DNA of 64,000 nucleotides from the NCBI GenBank assembly GCA_963788055.1, contig CAWBFA010000001.1, positions 558,001-622,000 of the forward strand, given 5' to 3'. The position numbers were made by a program, and so were the translations under genes. Shown in pieces: positions 43,888 through 52,319 of this stretch (position 1 is its first letter; each line of letters begins with the position of its first letter). The notes under the pieces are model-generated. The model was not told the DNA's origin. It made no database searches and saw only the letters and a list, made by a program, of their open reading frames with translations. The DNA comes from JACCTU01 sp963788055 (GTDB lineage Bacteria > Actinomycetota > Thermoleophilia > Gaiellales > Gaiellaceae).

Positions 43888-43928
43888 AGGCGGGGCCCTC
43901 CGGGATGCGATGAGACGGGCACAGCCAC
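43869..43928 (-). promoter_or_regulatory. 19-bp perfect hairpin with Shine-Dalgarno in loop and start in stem
   Basis: GTGGCTGTGCCCGTCTCAT and ATGAGACGGGCACAGCCAC are exact complements, enclosing 22 bases. On the minus strand the 5' arm starts 11 bases after the transpeptidase stop, the loop contains GGAGGG, and the 3' arm begins with the ATG of the thioredoxin gene. The stem is strong enough to act as a terminator or to block the start codon. Confidence 0.75.
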
Positions 43929-43938
43929 CACCCGCGGC

Positions 43939-44886
43939 TCACGCCGAGACGATGAAGACCGTCGTCCCGACCGGGATCCTGGCGAACAACCACTCGGCAT
44001 CGGGAATTCGCATGCGAATGCAGCCGTGCGAGACCGAGTATCCGATCGATCCCGGGTCGGGCGTCCCGTGGATGCCGACCCCGGGGCTCGAGATGCCCAT
44101 CCAGCGAGTCCCGAGCGGGTTGCCAGGGCCGGGCGGCACGGGTGAGAGATCCTTCGCCCAGGCCGAGTCCGGCGGGTACCACCAGGGGTTCCTCCACTTG
44201 ACGAGGACGCGGAAGCGGCCGAGCGGCGTCGGGTATTGCCGCTGTCCCGTCGCGACGCCGAACGACTTCACGAACCGCATCCCGTTGTAGAGCGAGAGTG
44301 AGTTCGCGCCGCGCTTGATCACGATCACCGGGCCGAAGCTGTTGCGGGTCACCTTCGCCTTCACGAGCTTCGGCTTCAGGACGACAGGCCCGCGCGTGCC
44401 CTCGACGAGCGCCGCGGTGAGCGCAATCTCCGCGGCGGCGCGATCGATCTCACGGCCGTCCTTCTCCGGAGCGATCCACGGCTTGAACTTCCGCAGGAAG
44501 AGCCGAGCATCGACGGGCTTGCGCGCGAAGCGCGTGGTGACTTCCGCGACGTACGCGCGGAGCGCCACCCTGCGCACCGTGACCGTCAGCGGAACGATCG
44601 TGTTCGGCAACGCGGTCAGCGCCTGCTGCACGGCCTTCGGGATCGCCGCCGTGGCGAGCGCCTCCGTCGGCGCCTCGAAGACGTACGTGCCGTACCCGAC
44701 GACGAGCGGGAGCGCGAACTGCGTCCGCACGTACTCCGTCGCCGTCTCGGGCGTCAGCCCTCCGACCGGCACGTTGCCGATCACGACGCCTTCGGGGATC
44801 GTTGCCGTGGTAGGCGCATCCGCCGCGCGGGCAGGCGCGCAGACGAGAACGGCGAGTGCGACGACGAGGATCGAGAGGCGCTTCAC
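43939..44886 (-). CDS. L,D-transpeptidase (YkuD domain) with signal peptide
   Basis: This is a 315-residue cell-wall enzyme making 3-3 or 4-3 peptidoglycan crosslinks. A signal (SILVVALAVLVCAPARAAD) is followed by a putative peptidoglycan-binding/VanW-like region (residues 30-185), then the YkuD domain: SLSLYNGMRFVKSFGVATG, GIHGTPDPGSIGYSVSHGCI with the catalytic His and Cys, and IPVGTTVFIV. GTG at 44886 overlaps the glycerophosphodiesterase stop. Confidence 0.9.
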   Translation of the reverse strand: MKRLSILVVALAVLVCAPARAADAPTTATIPEGVVIGNVPVGGLTPETATEYVRTQFALPLVVGYGTYVFEAPTEALATAAIPKAVQQALTALPNTIVPLTVTVRRVALRAYVAEVTTRFARKPVDARLFLRKFKPWIAPEKDGREIDRAAAEIALTAALVEGTRGPVVLKPKLVKAKVTRNSFGPVIVIKRGANSLSLYNGMRFVKSFGVATGQRQYPTPLGRFRVLVKWRNPWWYPPDSAWAKDLSPVPPGPGNPLGTRWMGISSPGVGIHGTPDPGSIGYSVSHGCIRMRIPDAEWLFARIPVGTTVFIVSA

Positions 44887-45623
44887 GTGGTGCTCGGCTT
44901 GTTGGACGTGCTCGGCCCGAGAATTCGCGGGTCGTCGCTGATGATAGCGTCGGCGCCCCATTCCACCAGTCGTCCGGCCTCGGTCGGGTCGTTGACCGTC
45001 CACGCCCAGACCGCCGCGCCCCGCTCGTGGCAGGCACGGATCAACGACGGAGTGACGAGCTGGCGATGGACGACCGCGGCGGACGCGGCTGCCCGCTCGA
45101 GCCAGCGGCCGATCAGTCGCGGGAGCGTCAGCTTCATCGCGGCCAGGCCGCCCGCGAGCAGCGGCGCGAACGTCCGGCGGCCCGCAAGCCCATGGCGATC
45201 CTCGGGATACGCAAGCCCGACCCGAACGATCGGCTCGTGGCGGCGGAGATCGCGGAGCGCCGCAGGGTCGAGCGAGCTCACTAGCGAGCGTTCGAGGAGA
45301 TCGTGGCCTCGCAGCGCTTTCCCCACGGCCTCCTCCAGCCCGCGCTGCTTGAGGTCGACGTGTGCGCCCACACCTTCCGCAGCGAGCAGCGCGAGCGCGT
45401 CGTCGAGCCCGACGACGTCCTCGGGCAGCTCGTGCGCCGAGTGCGCGAGCACGAGAGCACCCTCGGCATCCGAGAGCACGTCGAACTCCACGTAGTCGCA
45501 ACCCTGCGCGATCCCCGCGCGGAGTGCCTCGAGCGTGTTCTCGGGCGCGAGGGCGGCGGCGCCGCGATGCCCGATCCGGATCGACGGCCCCTCGCCGCGC
45601 AGGATCCTCAGAGCTTCTTTCAC
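44883..45623 (-). CDS. Glycerophosphodiester phosphodiesterase
   Basis: This 246-residue enzyme hydrolyses glycerophosphodiesters to glycerol-3-phosphate. RIGHRGAAALAPENTLEALR is the GDPD hallmark (His-Arg-Gly, PENT), followed by VEFDVLSDAEGALVLAHSA (metal Glu/Asp and catalytic His), and WAWTVNDPTEAGRLVEWGAD ends the barrel. It has no signal, so it is cytoplasmic. GTG at 45623 lies in the 3' arm of an 18-bp hairpin. Confidence 0.92.
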   Translation of the reverse strand: MKEALRILRGEGPSIRIGHRGAAALAPENTLEALRAGIAQGCDYVEFDVLSDAEGALVLAHSAHELPEDVVGLDDALALLAAEGVGAHVDLKQRGLEEAVGKALRGHDLLERSLVSSLDPAALRDLRRHEPIVRVGLAYPEDRHGLAGRRTFAPLLAGGLAAMKLTLPRLIGRWLERAAASAAVVHRQLVTPSLIRACHERGAAVWAWTVNDPTEAGRLVEWGADAIISDDPRILGPSTSNKPSTT

Positions 45624-45664
45624 GATGGGCCTTCGGCGCAACGGTTCATCGTGAAAGAAGCTCT
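45610..45664 (-). promoter_or_regulatory. 18-bp perfect hairpin between stop and start
   Basis: AGAGCTTCTTTCACGATG (45610-45627) and CATCGTGAAAGAAGCTCT (45647-45664) pair perfectly around 19 bases. On the minus strand it starts at the last base of the upstream TGA. Its loop has GAAGG 7 bases before the GTG of the phosphodiesterase, which is inside the 3' arm. Same layout as 43869-43928. Confidence 0.7.
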
Positions 45665-47175
45665 CAAGGCGCGGTCGGCAGGAGGTCCTCGTCGAGCCGG
45701 CCGCCCTCGGCCGCGTACGCGAGGATCATCCGGTCGGTCACCCACTCGACCGGCGCGCGATCATCAGTCCACGGACGCGCGAGCGGCTCGACGGGAGGCG
45801 AGAGCCCGCCGTCGACGAGCAGCTCGACGAGCGAATCGATGCGTGGGTCGTGCGTCGTCAACCCGCGGAGGTTGCGATCGGTGAACCCGATCACTATGTG
45901 ATTGAAGCGGAGCACCGGCCAGACGTGCACCGACTCGAACTCCGCCGCGAGCGTCCCCGCGAGGTTCTTCTCGAGGCTGCGGTCGTCGGGCACCGTCGCA
46001 ACGTTGAGCGCGACGATCCCTCCAGGCGCAAGGTGGCGATGAACCAGCCGGAAGAATTCGCGCGTCGCGAGGTAGAACGGTACGTAGGGTTGGTGGTACG
46101 CGTCGACGACGATCAGGTCGTACTTCGCGTCGGTCCGGCGGAGGAACGGGCGCGCATCGGCGTCGTGCACAGTGAGCCGCGGGTTGTCACGCAGGCCGAG
46201 GTACTCGCGGCCCGCTTCGCTCACCGCGGGGTCGATCTCGACCCCGTCGATCAGCGCGGACGGCCAAAACTCCCCATACGCGCGCGCGATCGTTCCGCCT
46301 GCGTTGCCGAGCACAGCGACGCGGTGGACCGGACGGTCGAGGAGCACCGGCAACGCGAGGAACGCGTCCCAAACCCCGCCCGTCAACACGGTGTCCGGCC
46401 GCCAGAGCGAGTGCACAGCGACGCCCTCGTTCAGGTACAGGCGCCGCGCGCCGCCGCGCTCGACGACCTGCACGAACTGATATGGCGACTCGACCTCGTA
46501 CAGGACGTCGCCGTCGCTCGCCTTCACCGCACCGGGCGGGACGAGCACCAGGGCCGCGATCCCTGCCGTCGCGACGAGCCAGCGCCGACCGAGCATCGTC
46601 GAGGCGGCCGCCGCCAGGAGAGCGGCGGTGACGAGCAAGGTGCGTTGCGTGCCGATCAGCGGGATCGTGACGAGCGCGGGCAGGAACGTCCCCACCAGGC
46701 TGCCCACCGTCGAGAGCGCATACAGGCGGCCGGCCACCTGGCCGGCGGACTCGACGTCGTCGAGCGCGAGGCGGATCGCGAAGGGCGCGACCATCCCGAG
46801 CAGGACGACCGGCGGCGCGAACAGCAGGAGCGTGCCGAAGAACGAGCCGATGACAGCGCCCGCTGAGACCTCGTCGAGGCCGTTGGCCGCAACATCGAGG
46901 ATCGGCGACGAGACGAAAGGGATCACCGCGACGAGCACCGCCGCAGCGAGCACGATCCGTCCGAGCAGCTGCGGCGACGGGTTGCGGTCGGCAATCCGCC
47001 CGCCGAGCCAGTAGCCGAGACTGAGTGCCGCGAGCGTGAGCCCGATGATGTTGGCCCAGACGATCGTCGAGGACCCGTAGTACGGCGCGAGCAGGCGTGA
47101 GGCGCAGATCTCCGTTGCCAGCGTTCCGACGCCCGCGAGGAACACGAGCGCGTAGAGGGGACGGCGTGTGTTCAC
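45664..47175 (-). CDS. Membrane-fused spermidine synthase-like protein
   Basis: This is a 503-residue protein. The N-terminal half has about seven or eight hydrophobic helices (for example LYALVFLAGVGTLATEIC and LLLFAPPVVLLGMVAPFAI). The C-terminal half is a SpeE-type methyltransferase fold: VAVLGNAGGTIARAYGEFWP, IDGVEIDPAVSEAGREYLGL, and YDLIVVDAYHQPYVPFYLAT. Polyamine-synthase residues are only partly kept, so aminopropyl transfer is not certain. GTG at 47175 overlaps the SpoIIE-gene stop. The open frame continues far upstream, but only as an antisense artefact. Confidence 0.87.
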   Translation of the reverse strand: MNTRRPLYALVFLAGVGTLATEICASRLLAPYYGSSTIVWANIIGLTLAALSLGYWLGGRIADRNPSPQLLGRIVLAAAVLVAVIPFVSSPILDVAANGLDEVSAGAVIGSFFGTLLLFAPPVVLLGMVAPFAIRLALDDVESAGQVAGRLYALSTVGSLVGTFLPALVTIPLIGTQRTLLVTAALLAAAASTMLGRRWLVATAGIAALVLVPPGAVKASDGDVLYEVESPYQFVQVVERGGARRLYLNEGVAVHSLWRPDTVLTGGVWDAFLALPVLLDRPVHRVAVLGNAGGTIARAYGEFWPSALIDGVEIDPAVSEAGREYLGLRDNPRLTVHDADARPFLRRTDAKYDLIVVDAYHQPYVPFYLATREFFRLVHRHLAPGGIVALNVATVPDDRSLEKNLAGTLAAEFESVHVWPVLRFNHIVIGFTDRNLRGLTTHDPRIDSLVELLVDGGLSPPVEPLARPWTDDRAPVEWVTDRMILAYAAEGGRLDEDLLPTAP

Positions 47176-49856
47176 GCCCGGCGCTTCAGCACGACGACCG
47201 CGCAGTCGTCGAGGAGCTCGCCGCCGGTGAACCGTCGCGCCGACTGGATCACCGAGGCCGCGATGTCCTCGGCGCGCAGCGCGTGGCGGCGCGCCAGCAG
47301 AGCGTCGAGCCGATCCTGGCCGTAGAACTCCGCGCCGCGCCTGGCTTCGATCACGCCATCCGTATACAGCACGACCGAGCCGTTCGGCTCCAGTTGTGCC
47401 CGCGTCTCCTCGTACTCGACCCCGGAGTCGACCCCGAGCGCGAGGCCTCGCGCGTCGATGCCGGCCACTGAACCGTCTGCCTCGACGAGCCGCGGCGGTG
47501 GATGGCCGGCGGAGGCGACGGACACCGCCCCGGTCTGCGCGTCGATCAGCAGATAGAGCATCGTGATGAACTTCCCGGTTGCGATCTCGCCGACGACGAC
47601 CTCGTTCGCGGCTGCGAGGAAGTCGCCGGGCTCGGGATGCTCGCGCGCGAGCGACCGAAAGACGAACTTGGCCATCGCCATGTCGGCGGCGGCATCGATC
47701 CCGTGGCCCGTCACGTCCCCGAGCACGACTGCGAGCCGGCCGTCCGCAAGCGCCATGTAGTCGTAGAGGTCGCCGCCGACTTCGACGTGCGCCGATGCCG
47801 CGTACACCTCGCCGACGTCGAGTCCGGCGACCGCAGGGCGGAACTGCGGCAGCAGAGAACGTTGCATCGCGTCCGCAAAGTCCTTCTGCTGCTGATAGAG
47901 GCGCGCATTGTCGATCGCCAGCGCGGCCTGCCCGGCGATTGCGACAGCGGAGGCGATCGTCGACTCGTCGATCGGGTGGTCGGGACGCACCGACAACAGG
48001 GTCAGCGAACCGAGCACCTCGGCGGGCGTAGCGATCGGGACGATCGCCGCGGTCGACCCTTGCTCGAGGAACGGCACGAGCAACGCGTACGACCCACCGA
48101 GCTCGTGCGCCGTCCCGACGTCGAGCACGATCGGCTCGCCACCCCGGAAGAGGCGTTGGATGTGCGTTCCCGCAAACGCCTGGGGTCGAAAGAGCATCGA
48201 GCGCACGGGAGCGAGCAGGCGATCCTCTCCCACGTGCAGTGCGAGCGGCAGGAGCTGCTCGCGCCGTGGGTCCGGCATGCGGAGCACCGCGGCGTCGACC
48301 TCGAGGAGCTCGACGACCGTCCGAACGACGGCCTCGAGCGTGACGTCGAGCGACAGGCTCTGCGCGAACGAGCGCGAGATCTCGTAGAGCGCCCCCAGCC
48401 GGCGCGCCGCCGCGCGCTCTGACGCGAGCGACTGCTCGAGCTCGCCTCCGAGGCGGGTGGCTTCCTCGTGCAGCCGGGCATTCTGGACCGCGACGGCGAA
48501 GCGCGCGGCGAGCGCGGAGAGCAGCTCGAGCTCGCCGACAGCCGGTTCCGCACGACCGGTCGGGTAGACGGCGAGCAGCCCGATCACCTCGTCTCCCACG
48601 GTGAGCGGGAGTGCCGTTGCGCTCTCGATCCCCGCTTCTGCGAGCGCGTCCGCGACGGCCGCGAGGCGGGGCTCTTTCGACGCGTCCGGGATCCTGACGA
48701 CGCCGCGCGCCCGGTACGGCCCGAGGGCGAGCTCGAGCAGGGCCTCCGCCGCCCGCAGATGCGGGCCGGCGAGCCCGCGCGCGGCCGCCGTCGTGAGCCC
48801 ACCGTTCTCGAGCAGGTAGACAGCAAGCCGTTCTGCCCCGACGAGCTCCCCCAGCTGCTCCGTCGCCGTCTCGAGCGTGTATTCGAGCGAGAGCGTCTGG
48901 TTGGCTCGCCCGACGACGGCGAGCAGCGCGCGGGTCTGCGCCAGCTCTGCCTCGACGCGGCCCGCTCGCGTGCTCGCCCGAAGCGCGTGCGCGGCTCGCG
49001 TCGCAAAGTGGCTCAGCTGCTCGACGAGATCGGAGCCTGGGATCACCTCGGGCGGGAACACGAGCTCGAGCAGGCCGAAGGCGGGCTCGCCGAGCTGCTG
49101 GGTGACTGACCAGCGCGCACCGCGCTGCAGGACGCCCACGGTCGGCACGTGGCGGCCCCTCCCGGCGGCCCCCGCGGCGGCGTCCAGCTCCGGTCTGCCG
49201 TCGGGCTCGAGACGCCATAGCGAGGCTCGCTCGGCACCGGTGAGCTCGAGGGCCAGCCGGAGGACGTGCGTTGAGCTGTGGGCGGTGTCCGAGCCGGCGG
49301 CGAGGGCGTCCGCGGCGATGCGAAGCGGTGACTCGCGGTTGCCGTCCTGATGCTCGTCGACGCCGAACGCGCGGGCAGCGAGACCGACCTGAGCCGCAAC
49401 GAGCCGGGCGGCGGTCAGCGCGCTCCCGCCGAAGTCGCCCTCGGTCCGGAAGAGCTCGACAGTTCCGTGCACCTCATCGCCGACCAGGACAGGCACGACG
49501 AGCACGCTCTCGGCATCCAGGCGCTCGGCCAACCGGATCACCTGCTCAGGTGCCGAGTCGAGCCCGACCTCGCCCGGCGGGAGATCGTCGAGCGGCAGGC
49601 GCCCGCCCTCGAGCTCGACCGTGAGCGTGGCCGAGGGGCCTGCGACCGCTCGCACGACCAGCTCGCGGCGGTCGGCGTCGACGATACGCGCGAGGGCGAC
49701 GTCGGCGCCCGTGAGGCCCTGCGCGGCCTGCACGACCGCCTGGAGGACATCCCCGAGCCGCGCACCCCGCGCAGCGGCCCGGCCTGCGTCCGCGAGCGCC
49801 TCCAGCGCTCCCGGATCGAGCCCGGCCCGCTCGCTCCGCTCAGGCTGCACTGCCAT
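47172..49856 (-). CDS. Multi-GAF SpoIIE/RsbU-type serine phosphatase
   Basis: This 894-residue PP2C-type regulator probably dephosphorylates an anti-sigma antagonist. Four GAF-like domains lie at about residues 25-175, 180-310, 325-470 and 490-650. The phosphatase core follows: MQRSLLPQFRPAVAGLDVGE, VGGDLYDYMALADGRLAVVL, GDVTGHGIDAAADMAMAKF, VSVASAGHPPPRLVE, VVLYTDGVIEARRG, and LLDDCAVVVLKRR. ATG at 49856. There is no membrane segment, so it senses small molecules or light in the cytoplasm. The cognate anti-sigma pair is not in the window. Confidence 0.9.
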   Translation of the reverse strand: MAVQPERSERAGLDPGALEALADAGRAAARGARLGDVLQAVVQAAQGLTGADVALARIVDADRRELVVRAVAGPSATLTVELEGGRLPLDDLPPGEVGLDSAPEQVIRLAERLDAESVLVVPVLVGDEVHGTVELFRTEGDFGGSALTAARLVAAQVGLAARAFGVDEHQDGNRESPLRIAADALAAGSDTAHSSTHVLRLALELTGAERASLWRLEPDGRPELDAAAGAAGRGRHVPTVGVLQRGARWSVTQQLGEPAFGLLELVFPPEVIPGSDLVEQLSHFATRAAHALRASTRAGRVEAELAQTRALLAVVGRANQTLSLEYTLETATEQLGELVGAERLAVYLLENGGLTTAAARGLAGPHLRAAEALLELALGPYRARGVVRIPDASKEPRLAAVADALAEAGIESATALPLTVGDEVIGLLAVYPTGRAEPAVGELELLSALAARFAVAVQNARLHEEATRLGGELEQSLASERAAARRLGALYEISRSFAQSLSLDVTLEAVVRTVVELLEVDAAVLRMPDPRREQLLPLALHVGEDRLLAPVRSMLFRPQAFAGTHIQRLFRGGEPIVLDVGTAHELGGSYALLVPFLEQGSTAAIVPIATPAEVLGSLTLLSVRPDHPIDESTIASAVAIAGQAALAIDNARLYQQQKDFADAMQRSLLPQFRPAVAGLDVGEVYAASAHVEVGGDLYDYMALADGRLAVVLGDVTGHGIDAAADMAMAKFVFRSLAREHPEPGDFLAAANEVVVGEIATGKFITMLYLLIDAQTGAVSVASAGHPPPRLVEADGSVAGIDARGLALGVDSGVEYEETRAQLEPNGSVVLYTDGVIEARRGAEFYGQDRLDALLARRHALRAEDIAASVIQSARRFTGGELLDDCAVVVLKRRA

Positions 49857-49908
49857 CCCGCCCGTGCGCAGTATGCCTCCCGGCCCGGGTACCTCTAGAC
49901 TCCGGCTC

Positions 49909-50145
49909 ATGGCCCAGCCGGCGCGCACCCACCGGCGCGAGCGGCAGGCTCCCCCCGTCGACCCTTCGGCGGTCGCGCGGGCCTACCGGCTCGAGCGTGC
50001 GAAGCGTTTCGCACGCGAGCAGCGCATCCGCGAGCGCCGTCTTGCGCAGCTGCGCTTCTGGCTCGTGCTCGTCCTGCTGACGAGCGCGCTGCTTCTCCTC
50101 GGCTTCTCGGTCTGGAACGAGGTCGAGCGATTGTTCGGTCTGTAG
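49909..50145 (+). CDS. Small basic single-pass membrane protein, 78 residues
   Basis: ATG at 49909 opens a 78-codon frame: a basic helical N terminus (YRLERAKRFAREQRIRERRL) followed by one membrane helix (FWLVLVLLTSALLLLGFSVW). It diverges from the SpoIIE gene with 52 bp between starts. No family is recognised. The codon use and clean TM boundary suggest it is real. Confidence 0.6.
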   Translation: MAQPARTHRRERQAPPVDPSAVARAYRLERAKRFAREQRIRERRLAQLRFWLVLVLLTSALLLLGFSVWNEVERLFGL

Positions 50146-50167
50146 CTCGCTTGGACTAGGGCTAGGT

Positions 50168-50250
50168 CGCTGCGGCAGCGGCCGCGAAGCGGCCGCCTTT
50201 AGGGGTCTTCGCGCGTCGCGGATCCGCGCGAGCGGATTCGCGACTTGCGC
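50168..50250 (-). repeat. Dispersed double-hairpin repeat, copy 4
   Basis: Inverted copy of the family. Its reverse complement differs from copy 1 (8465-8549) at only a few positions and shares the CGCGAAGACCC middle. It lies between convergent genes (49909-50145 and 50257-50475). Confidence 0.85.
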
Positions 50251-50256
50251 AACTAG

Positions 50257-50475
50257 CTAGGCGCGTTCTTGCGCGCGCGAGAACGGGCTCCAGGTGGACT
50301 GCTCCCACGCGGTCCCACCGCACATCGGGCAGAGCGGCAGCACGGCGAAGATGGTCACTCCGTACCCGCACTCCGAGCAGTGGTACTCACCTGTGGCGCG
50401 GTCCCCGCTCGACAGGAATTCCACGAACCCGTCGGCGACGATTCTGTCGGCTGACCCCTTGCCGAACCTCTCCAT
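50257..50475 (-). CDS. Small zinc-ribbon protein
   Basis: This 72-residue protein has two CxxC knuckles: GEYHCSECGYGVTIFAVL and PLCPMCGGTAWEQ, the rubredoxin/zinc-ribbon pattern. ATG at 50475. It is probably a metal-binding accessory or nucleic-acid-binding protein with no known target. It is isolated from its neighbours by a hairpin repeat on one side and a 66-bp divergent gap on the other. Confidence 0.75.
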   Translation of the reverse strand: MERFGKGSADRIVADGFVEFLSSGDRATGEYHCSECGYGVTIFAVLPLCPMCGGTAWEQSTWSPFSRAQERA

Positions 50476-50541
50476 CTCGACCCCCCGCCTTCGGTGGAAA
50501 GATGACTTTATCCCTGGAAGCCACCATACTCCTCCCGCGCC

Positions 50542-51036
50542 ATGCAGACACCTGAACCGGTTCCGCCCGTCGAATCCACGAGTCCTGCCCGTCGCCGCCT
50601 GCTGCGGCCGGGCGTCGCAGCCCGCACGGGGGGCGGCTACTGGGTCCTCGGCGAGCGGCTGGCGCGCTGGGCCGGGCTCGTCCTCACACTCTCCGCCTTC
50701 ATGAGCTGGTACTCGGGCTCGGACGACGGTCCGACGATTGCCGTGATCGGCTGGCATGTCGGCGTCCTCGGCAAGCTCGTGTTCTTCATCGGGCTCGCCG
50801 TGCTCGGGCTCTGGGCGCTCCGCGAGGCAGGTTTCGAGCTCCCGGCGGCGGTACCGGAGAGCCTGATCCTGATCGGCCTCGGATCGCTCGCCACCACGAT
50901 CGTGCTGATCCGGCTGATCTCCGTGCCGGACGAGTTCTTCCCCTACACCGGCCGCGGGATCGGGATCTGGATCAGCCTGTTTGCGGGGCTCGCGGTGATC
51001 GTCGCAGGGCTGCTAGAAGCGTCAGAAGAGCTTTAG
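50542..51036 (+). CDS. Four-helix integral membrane protein, function unknown
   Basis: This 164-residue protein has a Pro-rich N terminus and then four helices: LARWAGLVLTLSAFMSWYS, GKLVFFIGLAVLGLWAL, SLILIGLGSLATTIVLIRLI and GIWISLFAGLAVIVAGLL. It has the size and pattern of many uncharacterised actinobacterial membrane proteins. ATG at 50542. Its 3' end overlaps the convergent PAP2 gene by 65 bases. Confidence 0.7.
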   Translation: MQTPEPVPPVESTSPARRRLLRPGVAARTGGGYWVLGERLARWAGLVLTLSAFMSWYSGSDDGPTIAVIGWHVGVLGKLVFFIGLAVLGLWALREAGFELPAAVPESLILIGLGSLATTIVLIRLISVPDEFFPYTGRGIGIWISLFAGLAVIVAGLLEASEEL

Positions 51037-51508
51037 CGACGAGGAGGCCGAGGACGGCCCCCGCGAGCACGTCGATCGGGTAGTGGACGCCGACGTAGAT
51101 GCGCGAGAAGGCGATCAGCGTTGCGAGGACGTAGACGAAGACGGTCAGGCGCGGGGCCAGGCGCGAGATCACATAGGCACAGGCAAAGCTGATCGAGGCG
51201 TGGCCCGACGGGAACGACGAGGTGGTCGGAACGTCCATCAGCGGCTTCGGGTCGAGCACGACGGTCGGTGGGCGGTCGCGCTGGACCGCGAGCTTGAGCA
51301 GGGAGGTGACGAGGTTGGTCGTGAGCGCGGTCGCCGCGACGAGCAGGAACACCTTCGGCCGGCGCCAGGCAACCGCAAGCACGAGCGCGAGCGCCAGCCA
51401 GATGGCTCCCCAGGAGCCCGCGACCGAGAGCGCGACGAAAACGGGGTCCAGCCAGTCGAACCGGTGCTCGACGATCCAACGGTCGAGATTGCGGTCCGCG
51501 GAGATCAG
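50972..51508 (-). CDS. PAP2-family membrane phosphatase
   Basis: This is a phosphatidic-acid or undecaprenyl-pyrophosphate phosphatase-like protein of about 178 residues. The three PAP2 motifs are complete: KLAVQRDRPP, TSSFPSGHASISFACAYVIS, and SRIYVGVHYPIDVLAGAVLG. The coding frame extends upstream to NLDRWIVEHRFDWLDPVF but has no ATG, GTG or TTG there. CTG at 51508, overlapping the regulator's TGA, is the best candidate; otherwise GTG at 51382 would truncate the first helix. Confidence 0.8.
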   Translation of the reverse strand: MISADRNLDRWIVEHRFDWLDPVFVALSVAGSWGAIWLALALVLAVAWRRPKVFLLVAATALTTNLVTSLLKLAVQRDRPPTVVLDPKPLMDVPTTSSFPSGHASISFACAYVISRLAPRLTVFVYVLATLIAFSRIYVGVHYPIDVLAGAVLGLLVAKALLTLLAALRRSPRAPQTG

Positions 51509-52107
51509 ACCGGGCGTGCCCCGAGGATCTGCTTCGCGCGTTCGAGCAGCTGCTGGGGGTCGAACGGCTTGCCGATGAACGCACTCGCGCCGCGCTCGGC
51601 GGCCTCGCCGGCCGCGTTCTCGTCCACCTGACCGCTGAACATGACGACCGGAATCGCGCCGCCGTGCTGCTCCTGGACGCGGCGCAGCATCTCCCAGCCG
51701 TCCATCTGCGGCATCATCACGTCGAGCAGGATCAGGTCGGGTGGGTCATCCTCGAGCACGGAAAGGCCCTCCGGTCCGCTTTCCGCCTCGCGAACGTCGA
51801 ACCCCTCGAGCTCGAGGCTCGCCCGCACGAGCGCGCGCGTGCCTTCGTCGTCGTCGACGATCAGCACGGTCGGCCCGCCCGCGGTTCGCCCCCCGGGGCC
51901 TGAGCGCTCGAGGAACGTCTCGAGATCGCCCCGCCGATAGCGGCGGTGTCCACCGGGCGTGTAGAAGGCGGGGACACGGCCCTGGTCGGACCACTTGCGA
52001 ATCGTGCTCTGGGCGACGCCGAGGTACTTGGCCGCCTGCCCGAGCGTGAGCCAGTCCGGCTCGCTCGCCGGCGCCCTGCGGCCTTCGGGTGGGTCGCGAA
52101 ATGTCAT
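51505..52107 (-). CDS. BldC-like HTH fused to a receiver domain
   Basis: This is a 200-residue regulator in unusual order. A MerR/BldC-type helix-turn-helix comes first (WLTLGQAAKYLGVAQSTIRK, then FYTPGGHRRYRRGDLETFL). A CheY-like receiver follows (VLIVDDDEGTRALVRASLEL, phospho-Asp in LILLDVMMPQMDGWEML, Lys in AFIGKPFDP). Most response regulators put the receiver at the N terminus. ATG at 52107. No kinase is adjacent. It is coupled to the PAP2 gene downstream. Confidence 0.88.
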   Translation of the reverse strand: MTFRDPPEGRRAPASEPDWLTLGQAAKYLGVAQSTIRKWSDQGRVPAFYTPGGHRRYRRGDLETFLERSGPGGRTAGGPTVLIVDDDEGTRALVRASLELEGFDVREAESGPEGLSVLEDDPPDLILLDVMMPQMDGWEMLRRVQEQHGGAIPVVMFSGQVDENAAGEAAERGASAFIGKPFDPQQLLERAKQILGARPV

Positions 52108-52139
52108 CGCCGCGAGAATCTACCCAAAGCTTTCTGTTC

Positions 52140-52319
52140 CTAACGGGTGGGCGTCAGGGTCACGATCGTCAACGTCCTGTCGAAGGTCGTCGTGCCCGGA
52201 TCCGGGCCGTCGTCGAGCGCACCGCCGAGCGCCAGCCCGAGCACGAACGCCGCGAGCACGACGAGCCACCGCGTGACGAGGGCTCGGCGGGCGTCGGGAC
52301 GTCGCCTGGCCCGCGTCAC
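52140..52319 (-). CDS. Small single-pass membrane protein, 59 residues
   Basis: GTG at 52319 overlaps the stop of the upstream gene (GTGA). A basic N terminus (TRARRRPDARRALVTRW) precedes one helix (LVVLAAFVLGLALGGAL) and a short polar tail. No family is recognised. It is translationally coupled, so it is probably expressed with 52316-52624. Confidence 0.6.
   Translation of the reverse strand: MTRARRRPDARRALVTRWLVVLAAFVLGLALGGALDDGPDPGTTTFDRTLTIVTLTPTR

Noticed and set aside
47176..49218. A very long minus-strand frame fused to the spermidine-synthase homologue
   Set aside because: The upstream part overlaps the SpoIIE phosphatase in another frame and has Arg/Ala-rich shadow composition; the GTG at 47175 is the true start.
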